DNA from: Tritrichomonas musculus
Lineage: Eukaryota > Parabasalia > Tritrichomonadida > Tritrichomonadidae
Assembly (NCBI GenBank): GCA_039105265.1
Contig: JAPFFF010000007.1
Span: 930,001-994,000 of the forward strand
Length of the DNA: 64,000 nt
Reading direction: 5' to 3'
In this document: positions 19,271 through 31,079 of the stretch, one piece after another
Numbering within the stretch: position 1 is the stretch's first letter
Layout of the letters: every line of letters begins with the position of its first letter
Notes under the pieces: model-generated
Databases searched by the model: none
What the model was told of the DNA's origin: nothing
What the model saw: the letters and a program-made list of their open reading frames with translations, nothing else
Made by a program: the position numbers and the translations under genes

Positions 19271-20143
19271 TTATAATGTGAATCGTCTGACTTTGTTTGA
19301 AATATTACAGATGATGTCTCTTACATCTTTTGCAGCAATGCAATTATCGAGAATAGGCATTAACCAACCTTGAAGAGCATTGTCGTTAGGAATTCCTTTC
19401 CACATTGGAATGACAATGGTATTATTATTGTTTACTTTAAGTGCTTGATAGTCATTATCATCAACAAAAACGAGTTCATTCATATTTCTACCAAGCATAA
19501 CAAGATCTTTAATAACTCCATTTTGATCTTTTATTTTAGACTTGTTTAATTTGTACTTCTTATCACCTGACAGAGTTGCTTTTTTTGATGCTTTTGATGC
19601 AGAAGACAAATAAGAGGAAACTGTAGATCTAGTAGCGGTAATGCAAGAATCTCGATATAAGCGATGATCTTCGTCTAAATCTGGAAATATTACATCTAAT
19701 ATAGGTTCAGCATACCCACGTTCGGCATACGTGTATACAAAAACTTCGAAGTTTTCTTTTGCATAAGAGATGAATTCTTCGAGTCCAGGACGCATGTATA
19801 TAAACAAGGGCGAATTTTGATCTGGTTTGGATTCCCAATTAGTTTGAGGATCGAAGCCATTTACGTCAATTTGTATTGAGTCATCATGTAGAATAAAAAA
19901 ATTAACTGATGGATGTGGGGGAAATTGAGAAGAATGAATAAGAGTTTCATCAAGGTCAAGAACAAGCGTTTTTGTTCCACTTAATGGAGGAGGAGGGGGA
20001 CGATATAAATTTATCTTTTTTTTAAAGAACATTTTTTGGAACTTTGTAAACTTATTAGGTGATTCACGCGGAAGATGCTGCTCAGGTAATGAATTTCTTA
20101 AAGGAATAAAACCATGCATTTGAGATTCAATTTCAACACTCAT
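19271..20143 (-). CDS. FCP1/SCP-type HAD phosphatase (NLI-interacting factor-like)
   Basis: This 290-residue protein of the haloacid dehalogenase superfamily has the DxDxT nucleophile motif in VLDLDETLIHSS (about residues 62-73). The middle contains YMRPGLEEFISYA and VFVYTYAERGYA, which correspond to the usual RPG-L--FL and YTAS--YA segments of SCP/FCP1 phosphatases. The last acidic motif is LVFVDDNDYQ, close to the usual VDDSP. Family members remove phosphate from serines of the RNA polymerase II tail or other targets. With no BRCT domain this is closer to small SCP/Dullard-like enzymes. An insert rich in Ser and Lys (about residues 175-205, SSYLSSASKASKK) separates the second motif from the last. 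The start is a plain ATG. Substrate is unknown. Confidence 0.9.
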   Translation of the reverse strand: MSVEIESQMHGFIPLRNSLPEQHLPRESPNKFTKFQKMFFKKKINLYRPPPPPLSGTKTLVLDLDETLIHSSQFPPHPSVNFFILHDDSIQIDVNGFDPQTNWESKPDQNSPLFIYMRPGLEEFISYAKENFEVFVYTYAERGYAEPILDVIFPDLDEDHRLYRDSCITATRSTVSSYLSSASKASKKATLSGDKKYKLNKSKIKDQNGVIKDLVMLGRNMNELVFVDDNDYQALKVNNNNTIVIPMWKGIPNDNALQGWLMPILDNCIAAKDVRDIICNISNKVRRFTL

Positions 20144-20293
20144 TCTTTATTTTGTATATTGATGTAAAAATTTAATTCAAAATTTTTAACCATCAAAGCC
20201 TTTCAAAAAATTAAATTCAGTGATTTATAAATCTTAAAAATAAACTTTTGAATTTTTATAAAAATGTGAGAGACAAGATTTTATAAAAAACGA

Positions 20294-21588
20294 TACCCTC
20301 AAGTGACCTTTATTTCGTCAGACAAAATTTTATACTCTCAATTTCTCTCAATTTATTCAAAAAAATAAAAAATAATGAAAATAAAACTTCAAAATTCAGA
20401 TAAAAGTCCTTGAATATGAGATATTTTTAAAATTCCTTTGGTAGATTTGTTTATTTCATCTTATCTTTACTTATGGTGCAGTTTATTTCTATTTTTTAAA
20501 TTTTCTCTCAATATATAATTTCGAATATCTTTACAAGTTAACATTTTTTCTTAGATTATTTATGCATTTTGAGGTTTTATCGGATTTGAAATTGATTGGA
20601 ATCAGAAAAATTAGTGGTTCCCCATCAAAATATGTTTTAAAAAATCATAAAAATTGAAATATCTTAATAATTAAATAGCGTTAAAGAATTTCCTTTGGTC
20701 AAGTTTTTTATTTTTATGTAATAATAAATATATATCATTTTGAAAAGTGGTGGCAATTTATACGTTATAGCAAATAAGGATTAAAAACAAAGTCATTAAA
20801 TCTTAAAGAATGAAAGAAAAAAATAATGCATCTCATATAATAAATGTTTTTTATTCATAAATCACTGTTTTATTCCAAATTAAAAAGAAATGATAAGAAT
20901 TTAATTGAAAAAAAAGTAAACATGGCAACATTATTAAGTCTAAAAAAGCAAATTTATGACAGAAACAAATAATAAAACAAGATTTAAACATTAAAATATT
21001 AAAAAAAATGGTTTAGTTAAATTGAATATTTCAGAAATATTTAAAAAAATAACATTAAGTGCGAGTTAAAGTTCTTTAATGAGGTTTTTATATTAATATT
21101 GTTACTGATATATTGAAATTTACGATCTATTTGAAAGATCAGAAAAAAAAAATGAGTAGAAAAACATGAAAAAACATGAAAATATTGATGAATGCGCTTT
21201 GTGTTTTGTAGAGGATTAATTGGGTTGGATCATTGCTTGCTATAATCAAGGAATATCTAGAAAATTGAAACTCTTTCGAATAGTCGTAGTGATATGACTA
21301 TTCGAGTTTATTTCAAAAATTGTGTAAAACCGCTGAAAAAAACAATAAAAATTTGAAATAAGGTATTCCTTTTTCTAAAATTTGATTTAATATAAAGATA
21401 TATTTAGATTTAACGTGAAAAGAAAATTTTATTTTTTTTAAACTTTGAAAATCCATTGAGATCGAATATCTTATTTAATTTTATCAGAATTTATTTTGAA
21501 TATATTTCAGAATGCATTGAAATTTAAGTAACATAAATGGAAGCATACTTTCAAAAAGTCCAGACGAAATAAAGGTCCTCTCAGGGTA
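20294..21588. mobile_element. 1.29-kb Tc1/mariner-like element, decayed
   Basis: Inverted ends CCCTCAAGTGACC... (20296-20323) and the complement of CCCTGAGAGGACC... (21558-21586) share the exact core GACCTTTATTTCGTC. Both outer sides have TA (20294-20295, 21587-21588), the Tc1/mariner target. The total length of about 1.29 kb is right for a full mariner. Inside, on the plus strand near 21220-21340, two frames carry IACYNQGIS and KIETLSNRSRS, which read like the helix-turn-helix of a Tc1/mariner transposase. No DDE core was found, so most of the gene is lost or decayed. Confidence 0.6.
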
Positions 21589-21869
21589 TTTGAGATGAAA
21601 AGATTTTATATTGAAAAATAAGACATATTTTTTACCGAATAATCCTAAAAGAAGAAAACAAACTTACATATTTTTTTTAAAAAAATGTATTCATTGAAAA
21701 AAAATTATTAATTTTTTGAATAGTGTCAAATAGAATTGAATAAAAAAATTATTTTGTAAGCAAACATATATCATGATTTAAAAATAAATGAAATAAATAA
21801 ATTGTGCATTTTATCTCGTTAAATATTGTTATGAATTATATTTTATTTTCAAATCTTGAAATCAATTTC
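21589..21869. other. AT-rich spacer between two elements, nothing recognised
   Basis: A short AT-rich stretch between the mariner-like element and the 3.4-kb element. No gene or repeat was identified. Confidence 0.5.
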
Positions 21870-22984
21870 TTAAGGTACAAATCCAATACGTTAAATAACC
21901 GTCTTTTTTTTTGACATTTATAAATGGTCGCTTATTTTAGATATTTTTCAAGTTTTCAACATAAATAAAAGAAAAAAAATGGTCCTTTTGATACTTTTAT
22001 GATTAAAATCTTTTTAAAAATTATAGTAAATAAAAATATTGAGCGTGTTGTCGTAATTCTTAATAATAATACTCATATTTGTTAATTAACTGAATATATC
22101 TTGAATTTAGCTTTTTTATTGAAATAAATATTCCCAATATGTTAGTATGGCTAGAAATTCAAGGTTTGTTTTTATTTTTAATAAAAATATTATCATCCAA
22201 AAAGGGAATAAACTTGATTAGATAGAAAAAAATGAAATATTCTCAGATATAATAAAGATATACATGTAGAGATGTCCAATACAATAGCAAATCAACAGAC
22301 ATATATATGTTCAAAGGTTAACTTATAAGGCTTTTTATATCTCATTATTTAGAAAGTATTTCTTTTATTAAAATGTTTATATGTTGAATATTCATAATAA
22401 TATAAAAGTATTTATGATTATGAATGGAGATATATTAATTTTAAATATTCGATTTTTGATTTTTAAAACAGATTGTTATTTTTTTGCTAATATTTGGTTA
22501 TATTGTCATATTTATAATATTATATTTATATTTTAATATTTTAATTAATATTGTAATGTAAAAAAAAAAGATATTTTATTATCTAATAATAATATTTTGA
22601 TAAATTATCTATTTTATATGATGAAGATTTGATAAGATTAGATGAAAAATGAGAGGTGAATGAAGAAAATTCTGAGGGCATTTTGTTTGAAATAACAGTA
22701 TTATCATCTATATTTATCTCTTTAAAAAAATAAATTTGATATATATAAATCATTTATTCATGCTAATATATTATTAATATATTGTATTATTAACATTATT
22801 AAAGGAATGAACTACCATTTTTCATAAAAAATTAAAAAGAATAAAAATATTAATAGCCCTTCGGCGGTTTTGTAAAATACTGCTATTTGGTCGTTCATTG
22901 AATAGTTTATTTTACAAAATTTCTACTGCACACGGCAAAAGTGCAACTTTTTGAATACTTTACATAAAAAAATCTTCAATTACG

Positions 22985-23200
22985 GCATACGGCCGAATTT
23001 TACCCTTCGGACGTAATTGGAATTTTATAAAATTCAATAAAAAGACGTATTAAAATGTAAAAATAGCCGAAATGAAACGTAATTACATAATTTATTTAAA
23101 AATAAAAAAAAGCAAAGAGGTTTAGTTTCGAACTCAATACTTTAGCCTCAATTTTAATTTTTCCTCTAAGTTAAACCTCTCAAATTTGAAAGGGCAAAAT
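22985..23200 (-). repeat. Dispersed repeat R1, inverted copy
   Basis: The complement of this stretch follows 4912-5125 closely, including the TGAGTTCGAAACTAAA phrase and the AATTGGAATTTTATAAAATT block next to CCTTCGGACGTAA. The copies differ by scattered changes, so they are not recent duplicates. Confidence 0.7.
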
Positions 23201-23395
23201 ATTTAAATTTAAAGATCAATATTATAATTTTTCAAAGTCAACTTTATATTAACTTTTTCTAAAAAAGTAGTATTCTACTTTTTTTCATGTAGACGTAATC
23301 GTAAAACGTAATTGATTTTTTTTCTTGGTCTATTTTATTGAAAAAGTTTAAACCTCCGAAGGGCAAGCCGAATTTAATATTTATAATATTAAAAA

Positions 23396-24572
23396 ATTTT
23401 AAAAAAAGGAGCACGACTTTGGCGGTTATTGAAAATCGTCGTTTCGACTTCATATTGAAATATTATATAGTATATTGGTTTTTAAGCAAGTTTTATATAG
23501 ACCAAAAAAAAATCTATCGTAGGGGAAAAACATTATTCATGTTTTAAAAATCGAAGTTATCAAAAAGTTTAACTTTTCAGAACTAACGTACGAATTTTAA
23601 TTCTAAACGTTTTTACATGTTTGATAGAAGTGGTGTAAATACACAGAAATAAATCGATTTATCGACAAATGAAAGAAAAATATCAAAGTATAAAAATAAT
23701 TCAAAAAGTTGACAAATTGAACGATAATTTATTTTCACTACTCAATTTTTTTTATTTTATTCATTTTTTATTCTGAATTTACTTATGTATTTAGTTATTT
23801 TGAAAATGAAATTTCATTATATTAAAGATAATAGTCTATTTTATTATTAAAATTTAATAATAAAATATCATAGAACCTCCAAACATCATTAAAATACATA
23901 AATATCATAATTAATTGATTTTTTCTGCAGATAAATAATTATATTTGCTTGGTATGATTATATATAACAATTATTTGTTATTATTTTTCCGAAAACTTTG
24001 ATTTTTAATAAACATAAATATTCATGAAATTATTATCTTTTCAACTCCAAAATGAAAATACTATATTTAATATGCTTTATTAAATAAATACATATTTAAA
24101 AAATTATATTTTGTAATAAAAATTCCGTATCAACAAAACATTAATTATAATATAATAGAATTATTAACACCAATCGTGGTACAAAATAAAATATCAATGT
24201 AAATAAACACTTAACAGAAAAGAATATTTATCAGGATTTCAAAAATAAAAAATGTGATTTGGAAATTTATAAGTCTACTATAAATTTCATTTAAAAGATA
24301 TAATATCATTTTATCATTTAGCACTAAAATAAAATATCAAAACTATTAATTTACAAGTCCTTTGGATGATCAAAAAAAAACATCATTAGGACTTTATTTC
24401 ATCACACTTGAAATAATTATGTAATGTATCATTATGGATTATATTATCTAATATAAATAATCAATATATTTAAAAAATATTGTTTTTTCTTGTTTTTATA
24501 ATAAGATATAAATGTTTTTTGAAGGCTTCTTAACGTACGAAAAACGGTTACCCGTGCTCCTTTTTTTAAAAT
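23396..24572. repeat. Pair of exact 20-bp inverted repeats inside the 3.4-kb region
   Basis: ATTTTAAAAAAAGGAGCACG at 23396-23415 is the exact complement of 24553-24572, and weaker pairing follows on the inner side (GGCGGTTATT against GGTTACCC). The 1.18 kb between has no gene. It may mark the ends of another nested element. Confidence 0.5.
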
Positions 24573-25288
24573 GAAATAATCTTATTTTCTTTTTTTATTT
24601 TTAATATATCTTGAAATTCACGATTATATTTTTTAAAATATTCTTTAATATAAGCTTATATTAAAACATATAAATATATTTAATTTGTTAATAAGAAATT
24701 AAATGACGAAAAGTCAGTCATTGAACTTATAGAAATACTAAGAAATTGTATGATAAAGAATAATATTTCAATTTTATTTCAAAAAAATGGTAAGCAATAT
24801 TTTCCAAAAATATTTTTATATTGCATATATTTTACTTATGTTTAGTATAAAACAAGATTTATTCATATATTAATACATGAATATATATAATTTAAATAAT
24901 TTATTAATCATTATGGAATATACGAGAGAATATGCATTTTGAATAATTATTTTTTATACTTCAATTGAATTTAACTGAAAATTATTTATTTGAAATAAAA
25001 TTATCAGAAGATTTAAATTAAAATATCTTGTAATATTTTTATATGAAATCGAATAAGTTTATTTTAAAACGTTTGTAATTACGATAAAACAATTTTAAAC
25101 ATACACATATCTATTAAATTTAATAGAAACTCTGTAATAGGATTATTCGTTTTTTTTCACCTTAAAAAATAAAGTTCAGAATCACAAATCTGACACTATT
25201 CAAATTTAAACTTTTTCCGAGGGGTATATTTTCACAAAAAATAAACGTTCACAGATCAAACAAATAACTCATTGGATTTGTACCTTAA

Positions 25289-25905
25289 ATGCATTACAAT
25301 TCATTATAAGACTGAAAATCTATTTAAACAATATCACTAAACATATATAATAATAATAATGCTATATTTATTTAACATCAGTGCTTTCATAAACATATTA
25401 TTTGAAAATTTTCAGAAAACATAAAGATTCAATAAAAACACTCATAAAAGAAATGGCATCTAATGCTATACCATTGATTTTAAATTAAAACCGAATTTAA
25501 CTGTTTCTAAAAAGTATTCAATATTTCCATTATTTCTCTGATAACTTTCTTTAAATTCAAAAAGATCCAAAATTTCAAAAATACTTTTTTATTGATATTG
25601 TAATGGCAATAATTATTTTTTCTTATTTCTTTTATTAATCATTTTAGAAAGCATTTACACTTTCCCTTCAAAATGATGAAAAAAAAAAAAAATTAAGAAA
25701 CGTGAAGGCTTAACATAATTCTGCACAAGTCATTATTCATACAAAATTTGATTTTGAAGTTTTTTAAAAATATAATTATTGGGAAGAAATTCAAACTTTG
25801 ATTTGAGTTTTCACAATCAGAAATTTGAAAATAATAGATAAATAATATTGTTAATAATATTTATAAAAGATATCTTAACAAATATAAGAAACATATTATA
25901 AACAT
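25289..25905. other. AT-rich intergenic DNA, nothing recognised
   Basis: Downstream of the HEAT-like gene. No gene, RNA or repeat was identified apart from a poly-A run near 25679. Confidence 0.6.
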
Positions 25906-28260
25906 TTAGAGTTTGGGAAACCGCATTGTATTTATACTAGCATTAGAGTTGCTTTTTGTCATTGGCTTGCCTCCAGTTGTGAAACTTTTTGGCCTTGCTG
26001 TGGATTTAGGCGATGGATTTCTATAAGCAGGTACAGGCCTTGGTAACTTCAAATTGTTTGATGATCTAGGAATTTGAGATGAATTAATAGAAATATTCTG
26101 GTTAGATATATTTCGAGTCAAACCAGGTGGGTTGTTCATCGGCCTTCTCAATCGAGGACTTTGTTTATCAATAATTGTTGGCAACTTCTCGAACGAAGGA
26201 GAAGCCGAAAAAGACTTTCCATTTGAAGGAATTAAAGGAATCAGTTTTGCCATTAAAGAATCGATGTCAGGATTTAAGTAAGGGACGCTGAGATCATTAC
26301 TTGGAGGCTTTATATTTTGAAGTCCAACAGGATTAGATTTAGTTCTTAACTGTACTTTTGAATCTTTTTTCTTTCTGAATCTAACTGAAGTTGTTTCAAT
26401 TAATATATGAATATCTTTGGTGAGTCTTACTGAATTGAAAGGATTGAATTTATTAATGAACTCAATTAGATATTTAATAAGTTTTATAAACACAAATTCA
26501 ACCGTTTCTGACATATAAAAATCAACTACTTTTGACCAAACATTATCAATGTAATAATCACTATTATTATGTACAAATCCATCAATGAGTGATGTGGCTA
26601 TTTTTAAATAGAAAATTCGCATCTGATATTGTTCACTATGCCCAAATTCATGGGCCAGATAATTAAGAAGATCATGAACTTTGAGCACTTGAAAGTTTGA
26701 ATGAACACAAAACAGGAAAAATGAATTCGCTTGAAGCATCAAAGCTTGCGGGTTCACTTTAACAGCTTCAACTACAATTGAAAAAAGTTGCTTAATTCCA
26801 TGAGTAAATGTTTCTGAAGGGAATTGTTCAAATGATCTCAATATTTTTGAGAAAAATCGCCATCGAGTTTTAAATTTGTCGGCGATATTTAAAAATAAAC
26901 TGATAGTATGAGGTGGACGGTTATTAGCTAAATTAACAAGCATTGAAGTATCTACTAGCTTTTCCAGAACTTTGTTGTCTTTCTCTTTAAAAAGATTTTG
27001 ATAAAGCGTAAGTAATGTATCTTTGGTTTTTGAATCAGCTGAGTTATATATTTTACTTAAATTATCGAGAAAAGCACATTTGACATTAGTAGCTGAATCA
27101 TTTGCTAGATTTGTCAGAACAGTTTTTAAGATGTCTTCTGAAGCAGAATAGAGCATCGGATGGTCAATTAAAGTTTTTGGCAGTTTTGCACGAATTGCAA
27201 CTAATTGTGGGTTCGCAGAGTTTGAGGATAAAGTAGATGAGGCACCAGGTGAATTGCATGAAAAATTTGAACTGGAATTACTTGATCCACAAGATGAGAT
27301 TACGGTTAGTAACGAATAAGTTTTGGTTACAAGATCAACAAATCTTGATTTCGATATTATTTCAATGCGTTCCACAATGGCCGATGCAATAATTGGGTCA
27401 TTAGAGGCCCATTGATATGCATCGTGAACAGAGCTGTATAAATGTACTGCTTTGATATGATCAATGAAATCAATAAAATATTTAGCAACACCTAACCTAA
27501 ACTTTTCATCAAGTTGAAGCAATTGATGTGGGAGCCTTGTTGATATCCATTCTTCTCCAAATCTAGATTGACAAGAAAAATTTCGGGCAATAGTAGGACT
27601 TAAATATTCGTTAACAAAAACAGGCGATTTGAGAAAAATTTGGTGAAACTCTTCTTCAGTAACATGAATTTGAAAAGATTGGCATGAGGTAATGTCTTTT
27701 ATAATTAAGGATCCTGCATGCTGATGACTCTCATCTTGCTCAAAAAGTTTCTTAATAAGAGGTAGAAACGATGAAAACTCGGTTAAATATGTTGTGGAGT
27801 TTGACATATCTATATTTCCTTCTATTAACGCTGCAGACATAATATCGATACATTGAGCATATTCAATGGCTGGAATGGCTGAAATACGATCAATTACCGG
27901 TTTCAGAAAAATAGACGTATATTTTTTTGAATCATGCCATAAAAGGGCATATGCGGTCTTCACAGCTGCTAATTCAACTTTCGCACTCTTTGAAATAAAA
28001 AATTGCGGGATTTCTTTCACTAAGTTCATACATTCAATATTTTTACTAACAAGGTTTGCAATATTGGTTATGGCCCAAATTTGCTGAGATGCTAACTCAG
28101 ATTTTAATAATTTTGATACTTTTTCTTTTAATGATAATTTATCATCTACAACTAACAAAAGCGGATCTTTAGCTGAACGACTCACTTGAGATGGGCGTTT
28201 GTCAAGGATGTCTCCAAAAAAATTTAACTGTTCATTAACATAATTAGCAAGGGAAAACAT
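25906..28260 (-). CDS. HEAT/ARM-like helical-repeat protein, function unknown
   Basis: The 784-residue protein is predicted mostly alpha-helical for its first 620 residues, with repeating helix pairs (for example ELASQQIWAITNIANLV and KVELAAVKTAYALLWHD). This fits a HEAT or ARM solenoid such as adaptin large chains or similar scaffolds. No clear adaptin signature was found. A Ser/Asn-rich loop (about residues 325-350, SSCGSSNSSS) interrupts the solenoid. The last 150 residues are Pro/Ser/Asn/Arg-rich and basic (RPMNNPPGLTRN, PRPVPAYRNPSPKS), typical of a disordered, phosphorylated or microtubule-binding tail. A microtubule plus-end (TOG/CLASP-like) role is possible, but this is only inference. 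The ATG at 28260 is used; the frame extends five codons further to a TTG, which is unlikely to be a start. Confidence 0.8.
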   Translation of the reverse strand: MFSLANYVNEQLNFFGDILDKRPSQVSRSAKDPLLLVVDDKLSLKEKVSKLLKSELASQQIWAITNIANLVSKNIECMNLVKEIPQFFISKSAKVELAAVKTAYALLWHDSKKYTSIFLKPVIDRISAIPAIEYAQCIDIMSAALIEGNIDMSNSTTYLTEFSSFLPLIKKLFEQDESHQHAGSLIIKDITSCQSFQIHVTEEEFHQIFLKSPVFVNEYLSPTIARNFSCQSRFGEEWISTRLPHQLLQLDEKFRLGVAKYFIDFIDHIKAVHLYSSVHDAYQWASNDPIIASAIVERIEIISKSRFVDLVTKTYSLLTVISSCGSSNSSSNFSCNSPGASSTLSSNSANPQLVAIRAKLPKTLIDHPMLYSASEDILKTVLTNLANDSATNVKCAFLDNLSKIYNSADSKTKDTLLTLYQNLFKEKDNKVLEKLVDTSMLVNLANNRPPHTISLFLNIADKFKTRWRFFSKILRSFEQFPSETFTHGIKQLFSIVVEAVKVNPQALMLQANSFFLFCVHSNFQVLKVHDLLNYLAHEFGHSEQYQMRIFYLKIATSLIDGFVHNNSDYYIDNVWSKVVDFYMSETVEFVFIKLIKYLIEFINKFNPFNSVRLTKDIHILIETTSVRFRKKKDSKVQLRTKSNPVGLQNIKPPSNDLSVPYLNPDIDSLMAKLIPLIPSNGKSFSASPSFEKLPTIIDKQSPRLRRPMNNPPGLTRNISNQNISINSSQIPRSSNNLKLPRPVPAYRNPSPKSTARPKSFTTGGKPMTKSNSNASINTMRFPKL

Positions 28261-29047
28261 CCAATTCTTTTTCAATCTTTAACATGCAATTTTTTGTAAA
28301 TATATCTGTTATTACCCTAAGAAAAAGTTTCAGAATAAAATTATATTTTGATAGTGTAACGTTATAAATAATTTGATTATATCTTTCTTGTAAAACATGA
28401 TATATTTAAATTTTTGCTATTATTTATACCACAAATTAATATATATATGAAACATATTTATAAATTATGTATATATCCTTTATATTACCAGAATTTTATA
28501 GAATCTAAAACTTTTCCAACTCAATAATTTTGGTATTTAATCATCTTTTTTCTATTTTTAAACAAGTAAATCATTCAATAAAATCTTTTCAATTTTGAAG
28601 ATGATTACATGTAATTTCTGAGGACAAATTTACATTCAAAATCTTCATTGAGTTTTCAATTTAAAATTTTTATTATATTCTAGACTGGTTAATAAAATTT
28701 GTGTAAGCTCTGAGAATTTTCACAAATTTTGAATTATCTTAACAAATTTGAGAGTTAAACTTTTTTAGAGGAATCTTCTGAAATATTGAAACTTTTTTAG
28801 AGGAATCTTTTTATTTTTTGAAAGGAGATCTAATATATTCAAAATTCTAATAATAAATAATTATAAGCATTTGATAATTTATTAAATTGTTATTATATTA
28901 TTAAATGAAAATAAATATATATTTAATTATTGAATTTATCAATAATCTAGCAAGATATAAATATTTGATATTTTTTCTTTCAATTCAATTTTGAGAAACA
29001 AAATTTGTATTAACTCATAGAAATACCCATCCTATTATATTCCTTTC
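28261..29047. promoter_or_regulatory. Divergent intergenic region of the HEAT-like and Sel1 genes
   Basis: This must hold both promoters. AAACTTTTTTAGAGGAATCTT occurs twice in tandem (about 28757-28778 and 28789-28809) as a direct repeat 32 bases apart. No initiator of the TCA-Y-W type is convincing next to either ATG. Confidence 0.4.
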
Positions 29048-30634
29048 ATGGAATTTGATATTATTGGCGGAAATATAGAATCAAATGAGACAAAAATATT
29101 AATTCAAAATCTTAGTACTTCATGCAAGGCGCACATACAAGAAGCAAATAGTGGTAATACAGAGTCTCTCTATTATATTGGACGTAGTTTTATAGAAGGA
29201 GCAAACGAATTTCCACAAAACATCAAAATAGGATTAAAATACATTAAAAAAGGAAGCGAAATGGAAGATATTAGTTCAATGGAGTATTATGGGTCTCTTC
29301 TATTCAAAGGCGACATAATAGCCAAAGATGAATATAAAGCCAATTCCATTCTTATGACAGCAGCTATAAAATATAATAGTTCGAATGCCAAATTTCTTCT
29401 TGCACAAATACAAATGTCTCATCGAACTTCTGGACCAAATGGTTTTGATGACTCCAAAGTTAATTACGTTTTAGCCAAAGAATTTGCAAAAGAAGCAGCA
29501 GATTCAACACCAAAAAATCCAGAAGCAATGGTTCTTTATGGACTGATATGCCAAAAAGAGAAAAATAACGAATACGGATCAATTACACGAAATTTCAAAG
29601 AAGCATTTAAGTATTTTAAAGAAGCTGCAGATTTAGGAAATGAGGATGCAATGGTTTATGTAGGAAATTATTACCGAGATGGTTATGGTGTTACCAACAT
29701 CGATAAAAAGCTTGCCATTCGATATTATCGTCTTTCTTCAAAGAGTGGAAATTTAAATGGATGTGCATCATATGGTGGTAGAATGATCGATGGTGATGGA
29801 ATAAAAGAAAATGAACGCGAAGGTCTTCGTCTTGTTAAATATTCATGTGATCGAGGTAATCCTCGTGGCTATGTTGGTTATGGCTATTGCCTTTTTTATG
29901 GAGTTTCTGATTTACCAGTTGATAAAATAAAGGCTTCATATTACTTCAAGAAAGCTGCCGATGCAGGATATCACATGGGAATGTACAACTACGCTATTGA
30001 TCTTCGAGATGGCAATGGTGGAGTCCAGCGCAATATCGATGAAGCTATCCGCTACTTTAAGATGGCCATCGATGAAGGGAACATTTTTTCAGCACGAATT
30101 CTTGGAATTTTACTTTGCAAAGGATTCAAAGATGAGAACTCAAATGTTATTTTGAAACCAGATCCAACTGAAGGAAACCGATACATAAAGTATGCAGCTG
30201 ACCATGGCGATTCTGCTGCAATGGAAGAATACGCCTACAATATTTTAAACAGAAAAGGTGTTGAATTTAACACAAACGAATTAAAGAAATACTTGGAAAT
30301 GGGTGTTGAAGCCAAGAATACGTTTTGCATGAGATATTATGGAGCAATTTTACTTGATGGAACCCCATTCCCTAAAGACGTGACACAAGGCGCTAGATAT
30401 TATAAGATGGCAGTTGATCTTGGCGATGAGGCTGCTATGTACACATATGGGGAATTGCTCGAAGAGGGACTCGGCGTTGAAAAGGATCTGGTTAAGGCGA
30501 GAAAATACTACCAACTGGCTGCTGACCTAGGAGATAAAGATGGAATTGAGAGCTATGCCAGATTCCTTGAACAAGGAATTGGAGGAGAAAAATGGGAAGA
30601 AGAAGCTCAAAAATATAGAAAAATTCTTGCTTAA
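29048..30634 (+). CDS. Sel1-repeat (TPR-like) protein
   Basis: The 528-residue protein is made almost wholly of Sel1-like repeats of about 36 residues, ten or more in a row. Typical units are AFKYFKEAADLGNEDAMVYVG, LAIRYYRLSSKSGN and KARKYYQLAADLGDKDGI; the GDG/GNG-type turn and the A--YY--AA-LG helix are intact in most. Sel1 solenoids bind other proteins, as in ER-associated degradation and many signalling scaffolds. There is no signal peptide, membrane span or catalytic domain, so a cytosolic adaptor is the best inference. Trichomonads carry many such genes, often fused to kinases; a fused version lies at 59713-63816 in this window. The start is the first ATG of the frame. Confidence 0.93.
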   Translation: MEFDIIGGNIESNETKILIQNLSTSCKAHIQEANSGNTESLYYIGRSFIEGANEFPQNIKIGLKYIKKGSEMEDISSMEYYGSLLFKGDIIAKDEYKANSILMTAAIKYNSSNAKFLLAQIQMSHRTSGPNGFDDSKVNYVLAKEFAKEAADSTPKNPEAMVLYGLICQKEKNNEYGSITRNFKEAFKYFKEAADLGNEDAMVYVGNYYRDGYGVTNIDKKLAIRYYRLSSKSGNLNGCASYGGRMIDGDGIKENEREGLRLVKYSCDRGNPRGYVGYGYCLFYGVSDLPVDKIKASYYFKKAADAGYHMGMYNYAIDLRDGNGGVQRNIDEAIRYFKMAIDEGNIFSARILGILLCKGFKDENSNVILKPDPTEGNRYIKYAADHGDSAAMEEYAYNILNRKGVEFNTNELKKYLEMGVEAKNTFCMRYYGAILLDGTPFPKDVTQGARYYKMAVDLGDEAAMYTYGELLEEGLGVEKDLVKARKYYQLAADLGDKDGIESYARFLEQGIGGEKWEEEAQKYRKILA

Positions 30635-31079
30635 TTCTTATTTAAGGCTAACTTGTTTGTATGCGAGGTCATTCACAAAAAAAAAAAAAAAAAAGTTAAT
30701 TTTGTTTATTCTTTACAATTTAACATGCGAAAATAAGAAAATTATATTTGAAGATTATCGATAGAGAAAGGCAAACAATGCACATATAAATATGTTTATT
30801 ACTTTTTTGAATGAACACAAATACTATCTTTTCTTTTTTTGTTATTAATAGTACATTTCAATAAAACCAAGTAGTATATTTTTACTTTGAATATGAGAAA
30901 ATAATCCAAAATAGTATATATAAAAATATTCAAATGTTATCGTCAAAACACTTTTGAATTTGAATAACGAAAAAAATGAGACAAAATAATTCGTCATCTA
31001 TATATTATAAGGAATAATCAAATTATTTTTTTTATATCATTAATTTTTTTTTACTATAACTTTTTTTTTATTTTTATGA
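30635..31079. other. Convergent intergenic region, nothing recognised
   Basis: Between the stop codons of the Sel1 and E1 genes. It holds a poly-A run near 30680 and general AT-rich DNA, where the 3' ends of both transcripts must lie. No gene or repeat was seen. Confidence 0.6.

Larger units (their letters stand above)
21870..25288. mobile_element. 3.4-kb composite region bounded by TTAA-flanked inverted repeats
   Basis: The left end GGTACAAATCCAATACGTT (21874 on) and the right end (complement, to 25284) are flanked by TTAA (21870-21873, 25285-25288). They match the 240-bp element at 3862-4101 beyond the tips: TTTTTTTTTGACATT near the left and AATAAACGTTC near the right. There is no transposase frame. 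Inside lie an inverted copy of dispersed repeat R1 (about 22985-23200) and a further pair of exact 20-base inverted repeats (23396-23415 and 24553-24572). It may be one long non-autonomous element that collected insertions, or two solo ends that face each other by chance; the first is favoured because both tips still match. Confidence 0.5.
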
